From assembly GCA_964503085.1 (NCBI GenBank), contig CAZCYQ010000060.1, positions 1 to 18,913 of the forward strand: a stretch of DNA of 18,913 nucleotides, written 5' to 3'. This DNA is from Bin80 sp964503085 (GTDB taxonomy: Bacteria > Bacteroidota > Rhodothermia > Rhodothermales > Bin80). Position 1 is the stretch's first letter. Each line of letters opens with the position of its first letter. Positions 8,512 through 16,422 of the stretch are shown in pieces. The notes beneath the pieces are model-generated. The model was not told the DNA's origin, did not search any database, and saw nothing but the letters and a program-made list of their open reading frames with translations. A program made the position numbers and the translations under genes.

Positions 8512-9918
8512 GTGGCTTCATCTACTGACAAGACTGTAACACTGCCCGCAGGGGCAGACCCCCCACTGGTGACGGGGAATCTGGGTTTCCATGACATAAC
8601 CCAGTTAGTGTCCTACCATACGGAAAAACGTCCGCCTTCCGCGTGGTACATGGCCATCGCCGTGTCCTCGACACTGCTTTGTATTCTGCTCATCATGATC
8701 GCCTACCTGGTATGGAATGGGATAGGTGTCTGGGGTAACAACAATCCGGTGGGCTGGGGCTGGCCAATTGTAAACTTTGTGTTCTGGGTTGGTATTGGGC
8801 ATGCAGGGACGCTGATTTCTGCGATCCTGTTTCTCTTCCGACAGAAGTGGCGCACGGCAATTAACCGAAGTGCAGAAGCCATGACGCTCTTCGCAGTCAT
8901 CTGTGCGTTACTCTTTCCTACGATTCACGTAGGTCGGATTTGGGTCATTTACTGGACACTGCCGATCCCGAATCAAATGGAAATGTGGCCGCAGTTCAAG
9001 AGCCCGCTGCTTTGGGATGTGTTTGCTGTCAGTGTTTATTTCATCGTATCGCTCGTATTCTGGTATGTCGGTCTGGTCCCTGATCTGGCTACGCTGCGTG
9101 ACAGAGCACGAAACGCGTTGCGTCGTCGGGTCACAGGTTTCTTCGCCTTGGGTTGGACGGGTGCCAACCGTCATTGGCGCAACTATGAGAAGGCTTATCT
9201 CCTCCTTGCTGCGCTTGCGACTCCCCTGGTCCTGAGTGTACACTCTGTGGTGTCCTTTGACTTCGCCATCAGCATCATACCCGGCTGGCACACAACCATA
9301 TTCCCGCCATACTTCGTCGCCGGTGCAATTTTTTCCGGGTTTGCTATGGTGATGACGCTACTGATTCTAGCAAGAAAGATCTATGGGATCCAGAACATCA
9401 TCACGATGGATCATCTGGAAAAGATGGCCATCATCATTTTGCTTACAGGAACGATGGTGGGCTTTGCATACATCACCGAGTTCTTTATCGCCTGGTACTC
9501 TCAGGTTGAGTATGAGCAGTATGCATTCCTGAATCGTGCGACAGGACCATACGCCTGGGCCTATTGGACAATGATGTCCTGCAACCTTCTTTTCCCCCAG
9601 TTTTTCTGGATCAAGCGACTCCGACGGAGCATTCCGTTCCTTTTCATTACCTCAATCATTGTTAACATTGGTATGTGGTTTGAACGGTTTGTTATTACAG
9701 TCATCAGCCTGCACCGGGATTTCCTTCCGAGTAGCTGGGATTATTTCAATCCAACTATCGTGGATGTGCTGACTTTTGCCGGATCGTTTGGCTTGTTCAT
9801 AACATTGTTCCTCGTGTTCCTACGCTATCTGCCCATGGTGGCAATGGCAGAAGTAAAAATGGTACTCCCGGAAAGTGATCCGCATTATTATCACAAGCAT
9901 GAATCCGAAGAGCATTAA
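8512..9918 (+). CDS. actC: ACIII NrfD/PsrC-like membrane subunit ActC
   Basis: About 468 residues with some ten transmembrane helices, of the NrfD/PsrC family; in ACIII structures this subunit holds the menaquinol-oxidation site next to the ActB Fe-S chain. Recognisable segments include PPLVTGNLGFHDITQLV before helix 1, the conserved loop FPTIHVGRIWVIYW, SVHSVVSFDFA and the helix with ITEFFIAWY. The start is uncertain. The frame is open upstream, with an ATG at 8458 and a GTG at 8440 that both overlap the end of actB; the GTG at 8512 gives the N-terminus MASSTDKTVTLPAG, which looks most natural, but the AGGGAGAG at 8486-8493 lies 18 bases upstream of it, longer than normal spacing. It is followed 12 bases later by actD. 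Confidence 0.92.
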   Translation: MASSTDKTVTLPAGADPPLVTGNLGFHDITQLVSYHTEKRPPSAWYMAIAVSSTLLCILLIMIAYLVWNGIGVWGNNNPVGWGWPIVNFVFWVGIGHAGTLISAILFLFRQKWRTAINRSAEAMTLFAVICALLFPTIHVGRIWVIYWTLPIPNQMEMWPQFKSPLLWDVFAVSVYFIVSLVFWYVGLVPDLATLRDRARNALRRRVTGFFALGWTGANRHWRNYEKAYLLLAALATPLVLSVHSVVSFDFAISIIPGWHTTIFPPYFVAGAIFSGFAMVMTLLILARKIYGIQNIITMDHLEKMAIIILLTGTMVGFAYITEFFIAWYSQVEYEQYAFLNRATGPYAWAYWTMMSCNLLFPQFFWIKRLRRSIPFLFITSIIVNIGMWFERFVITVISLHRDFLPSSWDYFNPTIVDVLTFAGSFGLFITLFLVFLRYLPMVAMAEVKMVLPESDPHYYHKHESEEH

Positions 9919-9930
9919 GTTGAGATCACG

Positions 9931-10545
9931 ATGTTAAGGAAGATTATCCAGCAGGTAAAGGCGACTATGGGGGTCTACGAGAGTAGGACGGATGGCGTCT
10001 ATGGTTTACTGGCGGAGTATTCCAACCCGGGTACGCTTATTGATGCGGCACGTAAGGTGCATGCCGCAGGATATCGGCACTTTGACACACACACGCCTTT
10101 TCCCATTCACGGGATGGATCGTGCAATGGGTCTTGGGCAGTCCAAAGTGGGATACATTACACTGATTGGAGGGCTTTGTGGGTTGGGGCTTGCAACGTGG
10201 CTTCAATGGTGGACATCAGCGGTGGACTATCCCATCAATATCAGTGGTAAGCCTTTCTTTGCGATTGAGCCCTCCATCCCCATTATGTTTGAGCTTACGG
10301 TGTTGTTTTCGGCACTCTTTGCCGTGGGCGGCATGTTTTTCTTGAACGGCCTGCCTCGGCCGTATAACCCGCTTTTCTATTCCCGTGCGTTCACTCGGGC
10401 CTCGGATGACGCGTTCTTCCTGCATATCGCAGCGAGCGATGAAAACTTTGACCTCGAAGGAACGGAATCAATGTTGCGGGAGGCAGGCGCAAAGGCGGTT
10501 GAAGTAGTTCATGATCACGGATACTCAGAGCTGCATAAGGCCTAG
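9931..10545 (+). CDS. actD: ACIII subunit ActD (DUF3341 family)
   Basis: A 204-residue membrane protein. The soluble N-terminal part contains the DUF3341 hallmark (GVYGLLAEYSNPGTLIDAARKV, then GYRHFDTHTPFPIHGMD), followed by two transmembrane helices (about 73-94 and 113-140) and the conserved FFLNGLPRPYNPLF segment after helix 2. A small cytoplasmic-type C-terminal domain ends the protein. In ACIII structures ActD packs beside ActC/ActF and carries no redox cofactor; its helices are structural and it has been discussed in relation to the coupling path. The gene is 12 bases after actC and its TAG is one base before actE's ATG, implying tight translational coupling. Confidence 0.94.
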   Translation: MLRKIIQQVKATMGVYESRTDGVYGLLAEYSNPGTLIDAARKVHAAGYRHFDTHTPFPIHGMDRAMGLGQSKVGYITLIGGLCGLGLATWLQWWTSAVDYPINISGKPFFAIEPSIPIMFELTVLFSALFAVGGMFFLNGLPRPYNPLFYSRAFTRASDDAFFLHIAASDENFDLEGTESMLREAGAKAVEVVHDHGYSELHKA

Positions 10546-10546
10546 T

Positions 10547-11155
10547 ATGAAGAAAGTATTTTTCTTACTTGGTGTTACAGTGGTGCTCAGCGGTTGTCGC
10601 GGCACGCTAAAAGAGGATCCGCCCATTCATATAAATCCAAATATGGATGAGATGGAGCGGTTTGAAGCGCAGGAGGCCAATCCGTTTTTCGCGGATGGCC
10701 GCGCGATGCGTCCTCCGGTACCTGGCACCGTAGCCCGTGGGATGCTTCGTGAAGATGCACAGTTTCACACGGGGCGTAATGCGGATGGCAGCTACGTACA
10801 AGTAATGCCGGTTGAATTCACCGTCGAATTCGCCGATCGTGGCCGCGAGCGATACGACATCTACTGTGCTGTCTGCCACGGAATTGCCGGGGACGGACAA
10901 GGCATCGTGATGTCAGGTGGGTATGGATTCGCGCCTATCGGTTACCATGATGACCGTTTGCGCACAATTGAGGACGGTTACCTTTACGAAGTTATTGCAA
11001 GGGGTGTTCGAACGATGCCGGGCTACGCTCAGCAGATACCCGTTGCTGATCGCTGGGCTATTGTAGCCTACGTACGTGCACTGCAGCGCAGTCAGAATGC
11101 AACCGTCGAGGACGTTCCGGCTGACGAGCAAACAAATCTTCTGAATACGCCCTGA
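10547..11155 (+). CDS. actE: ACIII monoheme cytochrome c lipoprotein ActE
   Basis: A 202-residue lipoprotein cytochrome. The start is the ATG at 10547, one base after the actD stop: it gives a lipoprotein signal MKKVFFLLGVTVVLSGC with Cys17 as the lipidated residue, whereas the upstream ATG at 10511 would add twelve unrelated residues encoded inside actD. A single CxxCH (Cys107-Ala-Val-Cys110-His111) binds heme c and Met157 in the TMPGY segment is the likely sixth ligand. The N-terminal region has the ActE-like MRPPVPGTVARG segment that precedes the cytochrome domain. In ACIII it is the periplasmic electron exit or bridge next to ActA, delivering electrons to the cytochrome c domain of the oxidase or a soluble carrier. 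Confidence 0.94.
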   Translation: MKKVFFLLGVTVVLSGCRGTLKEDPPIHINPNMDEMERFEAQEANPFFADGRAMRPPVPGTVARGMLREDAQFHTGRNADGSYVQVMPVEFTVEFADRGRERYDIYCAVCHGIAGDGQGIVMSGGYGFAPIGYHDDRLRTIEDGYLYEVIARGVRTMPGYAQQIPVADRWAIVAYVRALQRSQNATVEDVPADEQTNLLNTP

Positions 11156-11167
11156 CATATTGGATCC

Positions 11168-12439
11168 ATGCGTGATTCGCTGCGAGGCAGCTCGCTCTTG
11201 ATGAAGCTTGTTGATCCCTTGGCCCCTACCAAGAGTGACAGGTATCCATTTACTGGTGGAAGCCGCAGCTATATCATTCCAGGATTGATCGGCGTGGCAG
11301 CGGTTGCAGTAAGTATTTTTGTTGGGATGAGTGAGATGTTCCTGGAGCAATTTTACTTCTCCTACCTGATCGGCTGGACCTTCTGTCTTTCACTCGCGCT
11401 GGGGTGCATGTTTATTGTTTTGATCAAGCATCTAGTCCGTGCGGAATGGATTGTTGCCCTAAGACGCATTCCAGAGGCAGTGGCCGTTTCCTTCCCTCTC
11501 TTAATCATACTGTTCATCCCTATTCTGGTAGGCGTTTTTGATTCCCATGGACCGTACCATCACTGGACGGCCGAAGGTATAGATGATCCGACCAGCAATT
11601 ACTATGATGAGATTCTTGCGGGCAAGGTTGCCTATCTCAACATTCCGTTTTTTCTGATTCGGATTGGGTTCTACTTCCTGGCATGGACCTTTCTTTCCTC
11701 GCGCCTGTGGAGGTTGTCTATTCTCCAGGATGTAACTGGGGACGCCAGTATTTCGGCTAGGCTGCGCCATCTGAGTGCTTGGGGGTTGCCGGTATGTGGA
11801 TTAACGACTGCTTTTGCGGCATTTGATTTTCTTATGACGCTGGATCCACACTGGTTCTCAACCATATTTGGCGTCTACTTTTTTGCGGGTGCGTTTATGT
11901 CTGCATTTTGCTTCACAGCACTTTGTGTTGTTGGATTGCAGCGGGCAGGTATGTTGCGTGGAGTGGTAACGGCCGAGCATTATCATGATCTGGGCAAACT
12001 CATGTTTGGGTTCGTGGTCTTTTGGGCCTACATCGCCTTCAGTCAGTATATGCTTTATTGGTATGGTGGCATTCCAGAGGAGACGGCCTGGTTCAAGCAT
12101 CGTCTGGAGCATGGTTGGGAGACGCACAGTGGCATACTACTGTTCGGACACTTTATCCTCCCATTCCTGATCCTCTTGCCCCGGGCGATCAAGCGTTACT
12201 CTATTCCCCTTGCCGTTATGGCGGCATGGCTTCTTGCCATGCAATGGTTTGATATTCATTGGCAGGCCATGCCGGTATTGCACATTGACCACGCACAGCT
12301 CCACTGGCTAGACATTAGTTGCTGGATCGGCCTTACCTGCGTATTCGTTGCGATCTTCTTGTGGAGACTTAGCCGACATGCAATCGTCTGCGAAGGCGAT
12401 CCTCAACTCGAAAAGTCACTACGCTTCGAAAACGTATAA
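11168..12439 (+). CDS. actF: ACIII NrfD-like membrane subunit ActF
   Basis: A 423-residue integral membrane protein with about ten helices, the second and shorter NrfD-family subunit of ACIII and a paralogue of ActC. Segments typical of ActF include FSYLIGWTFCLSLALGCM, HLVRAEWIVALRRIPEA in the third helix region, FDFLMTLDPHWFSTIFGVYF, and HYHDLGKLMFGFVVFWAYIA-like sequence (EHYHDLGKLMFGF) with FSQYMLYWYGGIPEE. The complex's second helical bundle is proposed to contribute to proton translocation. The gene starts at an ATG 12 bases after actE; the shorter M12 is possible but less typical. It is followed 10 bases later by the small one-TM protein gene. Confidence 0.94.
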   Translation: MRDSLRGSSLLMKLVDPLAPTKSDRYPFTGGSRSYIIPGLIGVAAVAVSIFVGMSEMFLEQFYFSYLIGWTFCLSLALGCMFIVLIKHLVRAEWIVALRRIPEAVAVSFPLLIILFIPILVGVFDSHGPYHHWTAEGIDDPTSNYYDEILAGKVAYLNIPFFLIRIGFYFLAWTFLSSRLWRLSILQDVTGDASISARLRHLSAWGLPVCGLTTAFAAFDFLMTLDPHWFSTIFGVYFFAGAFMSAFCFTALCVVGLQRAGMLRGVVTAEHYHDLGKLMFGFVVFWAYIAFSQYMLYWYGGIPEETAWFKHRLEHGWETHSGILLFGHFILPFLILLPRAIKRYSIPLAVMAAWLLAMQWFDIHWQAMPVLHIDHAQLHWLDISCWIGLTCVFVAIFLWRLSRHAIVCEGDPQLEKSLRFENV

Positions 12440-12449
12440 TTAAAAAGCT

Positions 12450-12815
12450 ATGACTACTGGATCTGAGACTGGAGCTCCGGATCTACCTTCAGTTGAGCTT
12501 GAATCGGTAGACGCACTCCCGATTCTGACCTTTGTACTAGTCCTGTTCATTCTCCTAGGTGGACTGGTTTGGGGTGCAACCTACTGGTGGAAGAGCGAGG
12601 CTGATTTGACTGACAGAAGGGGGGCTGCCGAGGCCTCTTACCCCGACCTAGAACGTATAAGGATCGCAGGTCAGCAGCAACTTAACCGGTATGAGATTTT
12701 GGCAAGCGGAGCCGTACGGATTCCAGTGGAACAAGCCATCCTGAAACTCTCGGAAGAGTTTCCGGCAGACACACAAATTTCCGAGGAAATGGGCGGCAAC
12801 CCTACAGGAGAGTAA
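12450..12815 (+). CDS. Small one-TM protein with VRIPVEQA motif, ACIII-linked
   Basis: A 121-residue protein with one predicted helix (about residues 24-47, ending in WGATYWW), a charged linker, and a C-terminal soluble segment containing GAVRIPVEQAILKLSEE at 87-103. From memory, a similar short sequence (a Tyr followed by ...VRIPID.AM.L) appears in small proteins next to actF, sco and cox genes in other phyla, so this is probably a genuine conserved accessory gene, but I cannot name the family. It has no Cys, CxxCH or His cluster, so it is unlikely to carry a redox cofactor. It sits 10 bases after actF and immediately before the 221-base gap preceding sco. A role in assembling or bridging ACIII and the oxidase is inference from position. 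Confidence 0.85.
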   Translation: MTTGSETGAPDLPSVELESVDALPILTFVLVLFILLGGLVWGATYWWKSEADLTDRRGAAEASYPDLERIRIAGQQQLNRYEILASGAVRIPVEQAILKLSEEFPADTQISEEMGGNPTGE

Positions 12816-12822
12816 CCAGTCA

Positions 12823-12910
12823 TGCCTCATGAGGCAGATCAACGAAAAAAGGATGCCTGATTCAGCCAGTACCGATCACGACATCACAGGCAGGTTGTTG
12901 CCTGGAGGCA
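12823..12910. promoter_or_regulatory. Cluster of six alternating TGCCT/AGGCA half-sites
   Basis: The gap before sco contains TGCCT at 12823, 12854 and 12899 and its complement AGGCA at 12832, 12888 and 12906, strictly alternating in orientation. The first pair forms a perfect 14-base palindrome, TGCCTCATGAGGCA (12823-12836). The last three can form two competing hairpins, CAGGCA/TGCCTG (12887-12892 with 12899-12904) or TTGCC/GGCAA (12898-12902 with 12907-12911). About 0.2 such half-sites would be expected by chance in this length. The cluster could be an operator array for a dimeric regulator or structured leader RNA controlling entry into sco-cox. Confidence 0.35.
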
Positions 12911-12989
12911 AAGCGAAGAGACTGGCGGGATGGGTAGGTGCAGACAGGTTCCTAATCTCTGTGGTTTATGAGATGGATATGCGAGTAGC

Positions 12990-13018
12990 TGCACAGCTTG
13001 GCAACTCAACCATATAAT
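12990..13018 (+). promoter_or_regulatory. Candidate sigma-70-type promoter for sco-cox
   Basis: TATAAT at 13013-13018 is a perfect -10 hexamer, and 17 bases upstream TGCACA (12990-12995) matches TTGACA at 4 of 6 positions. Transcription would begin near 13025, leaving only about 12 bases before the sco ATG, which has no strong Shine-Dalgarno sequence. It lies in the one real gap of the cluster. TATAAT also occurs by chance inside actB (near 8110) and coxA (near 16032), so the hexamer alone is not proof. Confidence 0.4.
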
Positions 13019-13036
13019 TCTCCGATGCAGACTTGA

Positions 13037-13840
13037 ATGCTCAAAGGATACGTTGCCATACTCGCTTTTTGCATCTGCACGATACCAGTGTATGCACAAC
13101 TGACGGAGCAGGCCAGTATCGCTTACGAAGGCGTTGGACTTGCTCCTCGGCTGGGAGATCAGATTCCACTTGACCTCGTGTTCGTAAACGCTACAGGTGA
13201 GTCAGTCCAACTGCGTGACTATTTTAACCAGGGGCGCCCAGTGGTGCTGACCTTTGTCTATCACACCTGTCCCATGCTATGCAGTGTACTTCTGGATGGC
13301 GTTACCCGGAGCTTGGAGGATGTACCATGGGCACCGGGTGACGCATATGAGATGGTTACCGTCTCTTTCAGTCCGCAGGATACGCCGGAGCGTGCGGCGG
13401 AACAGCGCGCCCGATATCTGCGACGCGTTGATCACGAAGATGCCGAGTGGAGGTTTCTGACCGGCAGCGAATCCTCTATTGCTGCATTGACCGGAGCCAC
13501 GGGTTTCATGTTCAAATGGGTTGAAGATCAGAACGAATACGCGCACCCTGCCGCTGTTATCGTGCTAAGTGAGGAGGGGATCATTACTCGTTACCTGCCC
13601 GACCTTGCCCCCAGAGGGCGTGATCTGCGTGCAGCCATCGTTGAAGCTTCGAACGGTACAGTTGGCAACCTGCTGGACCGGGCTTTTCTTTATTGTTTCC
13701 AGTTTGATCCCGCGTCCAATTCATACGTACTAGCGGCTCGACGAGCCATGCAGGTTGGAGGAGGGATTACAGCGCTTGCGCTGATTGCAGCGCTCAGCCT
13801 TTTGTGGCTGCGGGATACTAAAAAGTCTGCGCATGCATGA
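13037..13840 (+). CDS. sco: SCO1/SenC family copper chaperone for CuA
   Basis: A 267-residue periplasmic, membrane-held copper chaperone and thiol oxidoreductase that helps load or reduce the CuA site of CoxB. It has a signal peptide (1-20, ending VYA), a thioredoxin-like fold starting near LDLVFVNATGESVQLRDYF, the copper-binding CPMLC motif (Cys78, Cys82) within FVYHTCPMLCS, and the distal copper ligand His170 in YAHPAAVIVLSEEG. A C-terminal helix (about 238-257) followed by basic residues anchors it, a form common in Sco proteins encoded beside act/cox clusters. The ATG at 13037 lies about 12 bases after the predicted transcription start; no strong Shine-Dalgarno is visible. The stop overlaps the coxB start by 4 bases (ATGA), implying coupled translation of chaperone and target. 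Confidence 0.93.
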   Translation: MLKGYVAILAFCICTIPVYAQLTEQASIAYEGVGLAPRLGDQIPLDLVFVNATGESVQLRDYFNQGRPVVLTFVYHTCPMLCSVLLDGVTRSLEDVPWAPGDAYEMVTVSFSPQDTPERAAEQRARYLRRVDHEDAEWRFLTGSESSIAALTGATGFMFKWVEDQNEYAHPAAVIVLSEEGIITRYLPDLAPRGRDLRAAIVEASNGTVGNLLDRAFLYCFQFDPASNSYVLAARRAMQVGGGITALALIAALSLLWLRDTKKSAHA

Positions 13841-14775
13841 ATGACCAGTCCTCAATATGGCTTCCTGAACCCGCATCCACAGTCGCAGGAGATGTGGATG
13901 CGTTGTTCTATTTCATACTGGTCACCAGCGCTATTTTGTTTGTGGGGGTCATGGGCGCGATGGTTACATTTGCCTGGCGCTATCGTCGGCGCAGTGAAAA
14001 TGATCGTCCTGAACCGGTCCGGGAAAGCAAGATCATTGAAGCTTCCTGGATCGCAATCCCGTCCATACTCGTCGCAGTAGTTTTTGTATGGGGGTTCCGG
14101 GTGTTTCTTGAGCTTGGTATTGCACCCCCTAATGCATATGAGATCAATGTAACCGCACGTAAGTGGAGTTGGACATTTGCCTACCCAAATGGAGCGGTAT
14201 CTTCGGACCTGCATGTTCCCGTGAATCGACCGGTGAAGCTTCGCATGAGCAGCGAGGATGTGATTCACAGTTTTTTTGTGCCTGCTTTTCGAGTCAAGGC
14301 AGATGTGCTGCAGGGTCGGTACTCCTACGTCTGGTTTGAGGCTACAAGGGTAGACACATTCAACGTTGTCTGTGCAGAATATTGTGGTACCGCGCATTCA
14401 GACATGTACGCTAGTGTTGTTGTGCAATCCCAGGATGACTTTGAGAATTGGCTTGCAGAGAATATGGGCGATGGATCTTTGACTCCCGCGCAGCGGGGAG
14501 AACGTGTCTACAATCAACAGGGTTGCCTTTCCTGTCACACATTAGATGGGACTACACCGATAGGGCCTACCTTTCTCGGCTTGGCGGGCAGTACACGGAA
14601 TTTCACGGATGGAACGAGTGCGGTGGCCGACGATAACTATATCCGCACGGCTATCGTAAATCCCGCACAGGAGATTGTTGAGGGGTTTTCGCACATCATC
14701 ATGCCCGGAGTGTATGCGACATTGCCTGTGGAGGACCTTGATGCGCTCGTGGCATTCATTCAAGAGCAGCAGTAG
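13837..14775 (+). CDS. coxB: caa3 oxidase subunit II with fused cytochrome c
   Basis: A 312-residue cytochrome c oxidase subunit II. Two helices (about 22-47 and 70-92) form the hairpin, then a cupredoxin domain holds the binuclear CuA ligands His144, Cys179, Glu181, Cys183, His187 and Met190 within the signature CAEYCGTAHSDM. A C-terminal cytochrome c domain (from about 215) has CLSCH (Cys230-His234) and probable sixth ligand Met289 in IIMPG, making this a caa3 enzyme that can take electrons directly from ACIII without a soluble carrier. There is no cleavable signal: the N-terminus MNDQSSIWLPEPAST is like other caa3 subunits II. The ATG overlaps the sco stop, and coxA follows after 3 bases. 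Confidence 0.95.
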   Translation: MNDQSSIWLPEPASTVAGDVDALFYFILVTSAILFVGVMGAMVTFAWRYRRRSENDRPEPVRESKIIEASWIAIPSILVAVVFVWGFRVFLELGIAPPNAYEINVTARKWSWTFAYPNGAVSSDLHVPVNRPVKLRMSSEDVIHSFFVPAFRVKADVLQGRYSYVWFEATRVDTFNVVCAEYCGTAHSDMYASVVVQSQDDFENWLAENMGDGSLTPAQRGERVYNQQGCLSCHTLDGTTPIGPTFLGLAGSTRNFTDGTSAVADDNYIRTAIVNPAQEIVEGFSHIIMPGVYATLPVEDLDALVAFIQEQQ

Positions 14776-14778
14776 GCG

Positions 14779-16419
14779 ATGCGTGAAGGATCACATAATT
14801 ATTTAAGTGCAAGGAAGGGACTTTGGTCGTGGCTTGCCACGACGGATCACAAGCGTATCGGGATTCTGTATGCAATAGCTTGCGGGACTTTTTTCCTTTT
14901 GGGAGGCATTCTGGCAACGTTTGTTCGAACAGAGCTCGGTACTCCTGGCGAGACAATATTGGATCAGGACGGATACAATCAGATCTTCACACTTCACGGT
15001 GTGGTAATGGTTTTTCTGGTCATTATTCCGGCTATTCCAGGGATTCTTGGAAATTTTGTCCTGCCCATACAGATCGGGGCTAAAGATGTCGCCTTTCCTC
15101 GCCTTAATCTGGCCAGTTGGTATCTCTTCATGGCCGGTGCACTAATGGCGGTATTTGGCTGGTTGTTTGTAGGGAAGGTAGATACGGGTTGGACTTTTTA
15201 TACTCCGTATTCAAGCGGTGCATCGAACGCAGTTCTCTGGCTTACTTCAGCAGTTTTTGTGGCCGGCTTTGCCTCCATTTTTACCGGGCTGAATTTCATT
15301 GTTACCGTGCATAAGATGCGTGCGCCAGGTATGACCTGGAACCGGCTGCCCCTGTTTGTCTGGGCGATCTATGCAACGGGAATCGTTCAGGTCTTGGCTA
15401 CGCCCGTGATTGGCATCACGATGGTGCTCTTGTTCCTGGAGAAGCTGATGCAGATTGGCATCTTCGATCCGGCGCTAGGGGGAGATCCTGTTCTCTTTCA
15501 GCATTTTTTCTGGTTCTATAGCCATCCGGCAGTCTACATTATGATCCTTCCCGCCATGGGGATCATCAGTGATCTTATGGGGACATTTTCCAGACAGCAG
15601 GTATCCGGTTACACGTTCATCGCTCTTTCCTCAGTTGCGATTGCATTCCTGGGATTCCTTGTTTGGGGACATCACATGTTCGTGGCCGGGCAAAGTGCGC
15701 TGTCTTCAATTATCTTCTCAATGCTCACCTTCCTGATTGGCATACCAACAGGCATCAAGGTATTCAACTGGGTTGCCACGATGTACAAGGGTTCCGTGTG
15801 GCTGCGAACGCCCATGATCTATGCACTGATGTTTCTGTTCCTGTTCACAATTGGTGGGTTGACGGGGATCATGGTAGGTGTTCTGGCCGTGGATGTCCAT
15901 TTACACGATACCTACTTTATTGTCGCCCATTTCCATTATGTAATGATGGGAGGTGCACTCATCGGACTGATCGGAGGACTCCATTACTGGTGGCCGAAGA
16001 TGACGGGGCGCATGTACAATGAGACGGCGGGTATAATCGCTGCGGTGCTGGTATTTATCGGTTTTAATTTGACTTTCTTTACACAATTCTTTCTTGGTAG
16101 CCGGGGGATGCCACGCCGCTATCACGACTACACTGAGCTACTGCCAAATTTTCCAGAATTCGCTGCACTGAACATGGCATCCACAATTGGTTCCTATATC
16201 CTTGGCATCGGATTGCTGATGATTCTTGTGTACGCGCTGTATTCATTGTTCAAGGGACCGAAAGCTCCTGCAAACCCCTGGGGAGCCTGTACCTTGGAGT
16301 GGACGCACACGGGGCCACTCCCTGATGAACATAATTTTCACGAGACGCCTTTGGTCACGCGTGGACCGTACGACTTCCACCTTGCAGATGATGTCTTTGG
16401 CCCAAAGGAGGAGAATTAG
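14779..16419 (+). CDS. coxA: caa3 oxidase catalytic subunit I, A2 type
   Basis: A 546-residue heme-copper oxidase subunit I, about twelve helices, the site of oxygen reduction and proton pumping. Low-spin heme ligands are His73 (LHGVVMVF) and His386; heme a3 is bound by His384 (HDTYFIVAHFHYVMMGG); CuB by His249, His298 and His299 (WGHHMF). Tyr253 is the expected Tyr cross-linked to His249. The helix VI motif is YSHPAVY (Tyr247-Ser248) in place of the Glu-containing HPEVY, the A2-subfamily pattern described for Rhodothermus marinus. K-channel Lys327 (PTGIKVFNW) and the D-channel entry Asp103 (GAKDVAFPRLN) are present. The soluble C-terminal tail ends in the usual PxxPWG...LEW segment. The ATG is 3 bases after coxB. 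Confidence 0.96.
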   Translation: MREGSHNYLSARKGLWSWLATTDHKRIGILYAIACGTFFLLGGILATFVRTELGTPGETILDQDGYNQIFTLHGVVMVFLVIIPAIPGILGNFVLPIQIGAKDVAFPRLNLASWYLFMAGALMAVFGWLFVGKVDTGWTFYTPYSSGASNAVLWLTSAVFVAGFASIFTGLNFIVTVHKMRAPGMTWNRLPLFVWAIYATGIVQVLATPVIGITMVLLFLEKLMQIGIFDPALGGDPVLFQHFFWFYSHPAVYIMILPAMGIISDLMGTFSRQQVSGYTFIALSSVAIAFLGFLVWGHHMFVAGQSALSSIIFSMLTFLIGIPTGIKVFNWVATMYKGSVWLRTPMIYALMFLFLFTIGGLTGIMVGVLAVDVHLHDTYFIVAHFHYVMMGGALIGLIGGLHYWWPKMTGRMYNETAGIIAAVLVFIGFNLTFFTQFFLGSRGMPRRYHDYTELLPNFPEFAALNMASTIGSYILGIGLLMILVYALYSLFKGPKAPANPWGACTLEWTHTGPLPDEHNFHETPLVTRGPYDFHLADDVFGPKEEN

Positions 16420-16422
16420 GAG

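Noticed and set aside
8208..8597. Minus-strand frame of 129 codons spanning the actB/actC junction
   Set aside because: Antisense to two well-supported genes, including the Fe-S cysteine region of ActB; no independent evidence of coding.
11315..11322. TATTTTTG matching the Bacteroidota -7 consensus
   Set aside because: It lies inside actF coding sequence with no suitable -33 element; it shows that this 8-mer pattern occurs by chance in the window.
12829..13017. 62-codon plus-strand frame in the gap before sco
   Set aside because: It has no ribosome site, its start lies in the perfect palindrome, its stop overlaps the TATAAT, and the peptide has no recognisable features. The gap is better explained as regulatory DNA.
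13852..14397. Minus-strand open frame of 181 codons opposite coxB
   Set aside because: Shadow of the CuA subunit gene; it is antisense to highly conserved coding sequence and its peptide is rich in Cys, His and Arg without a fold pattern.
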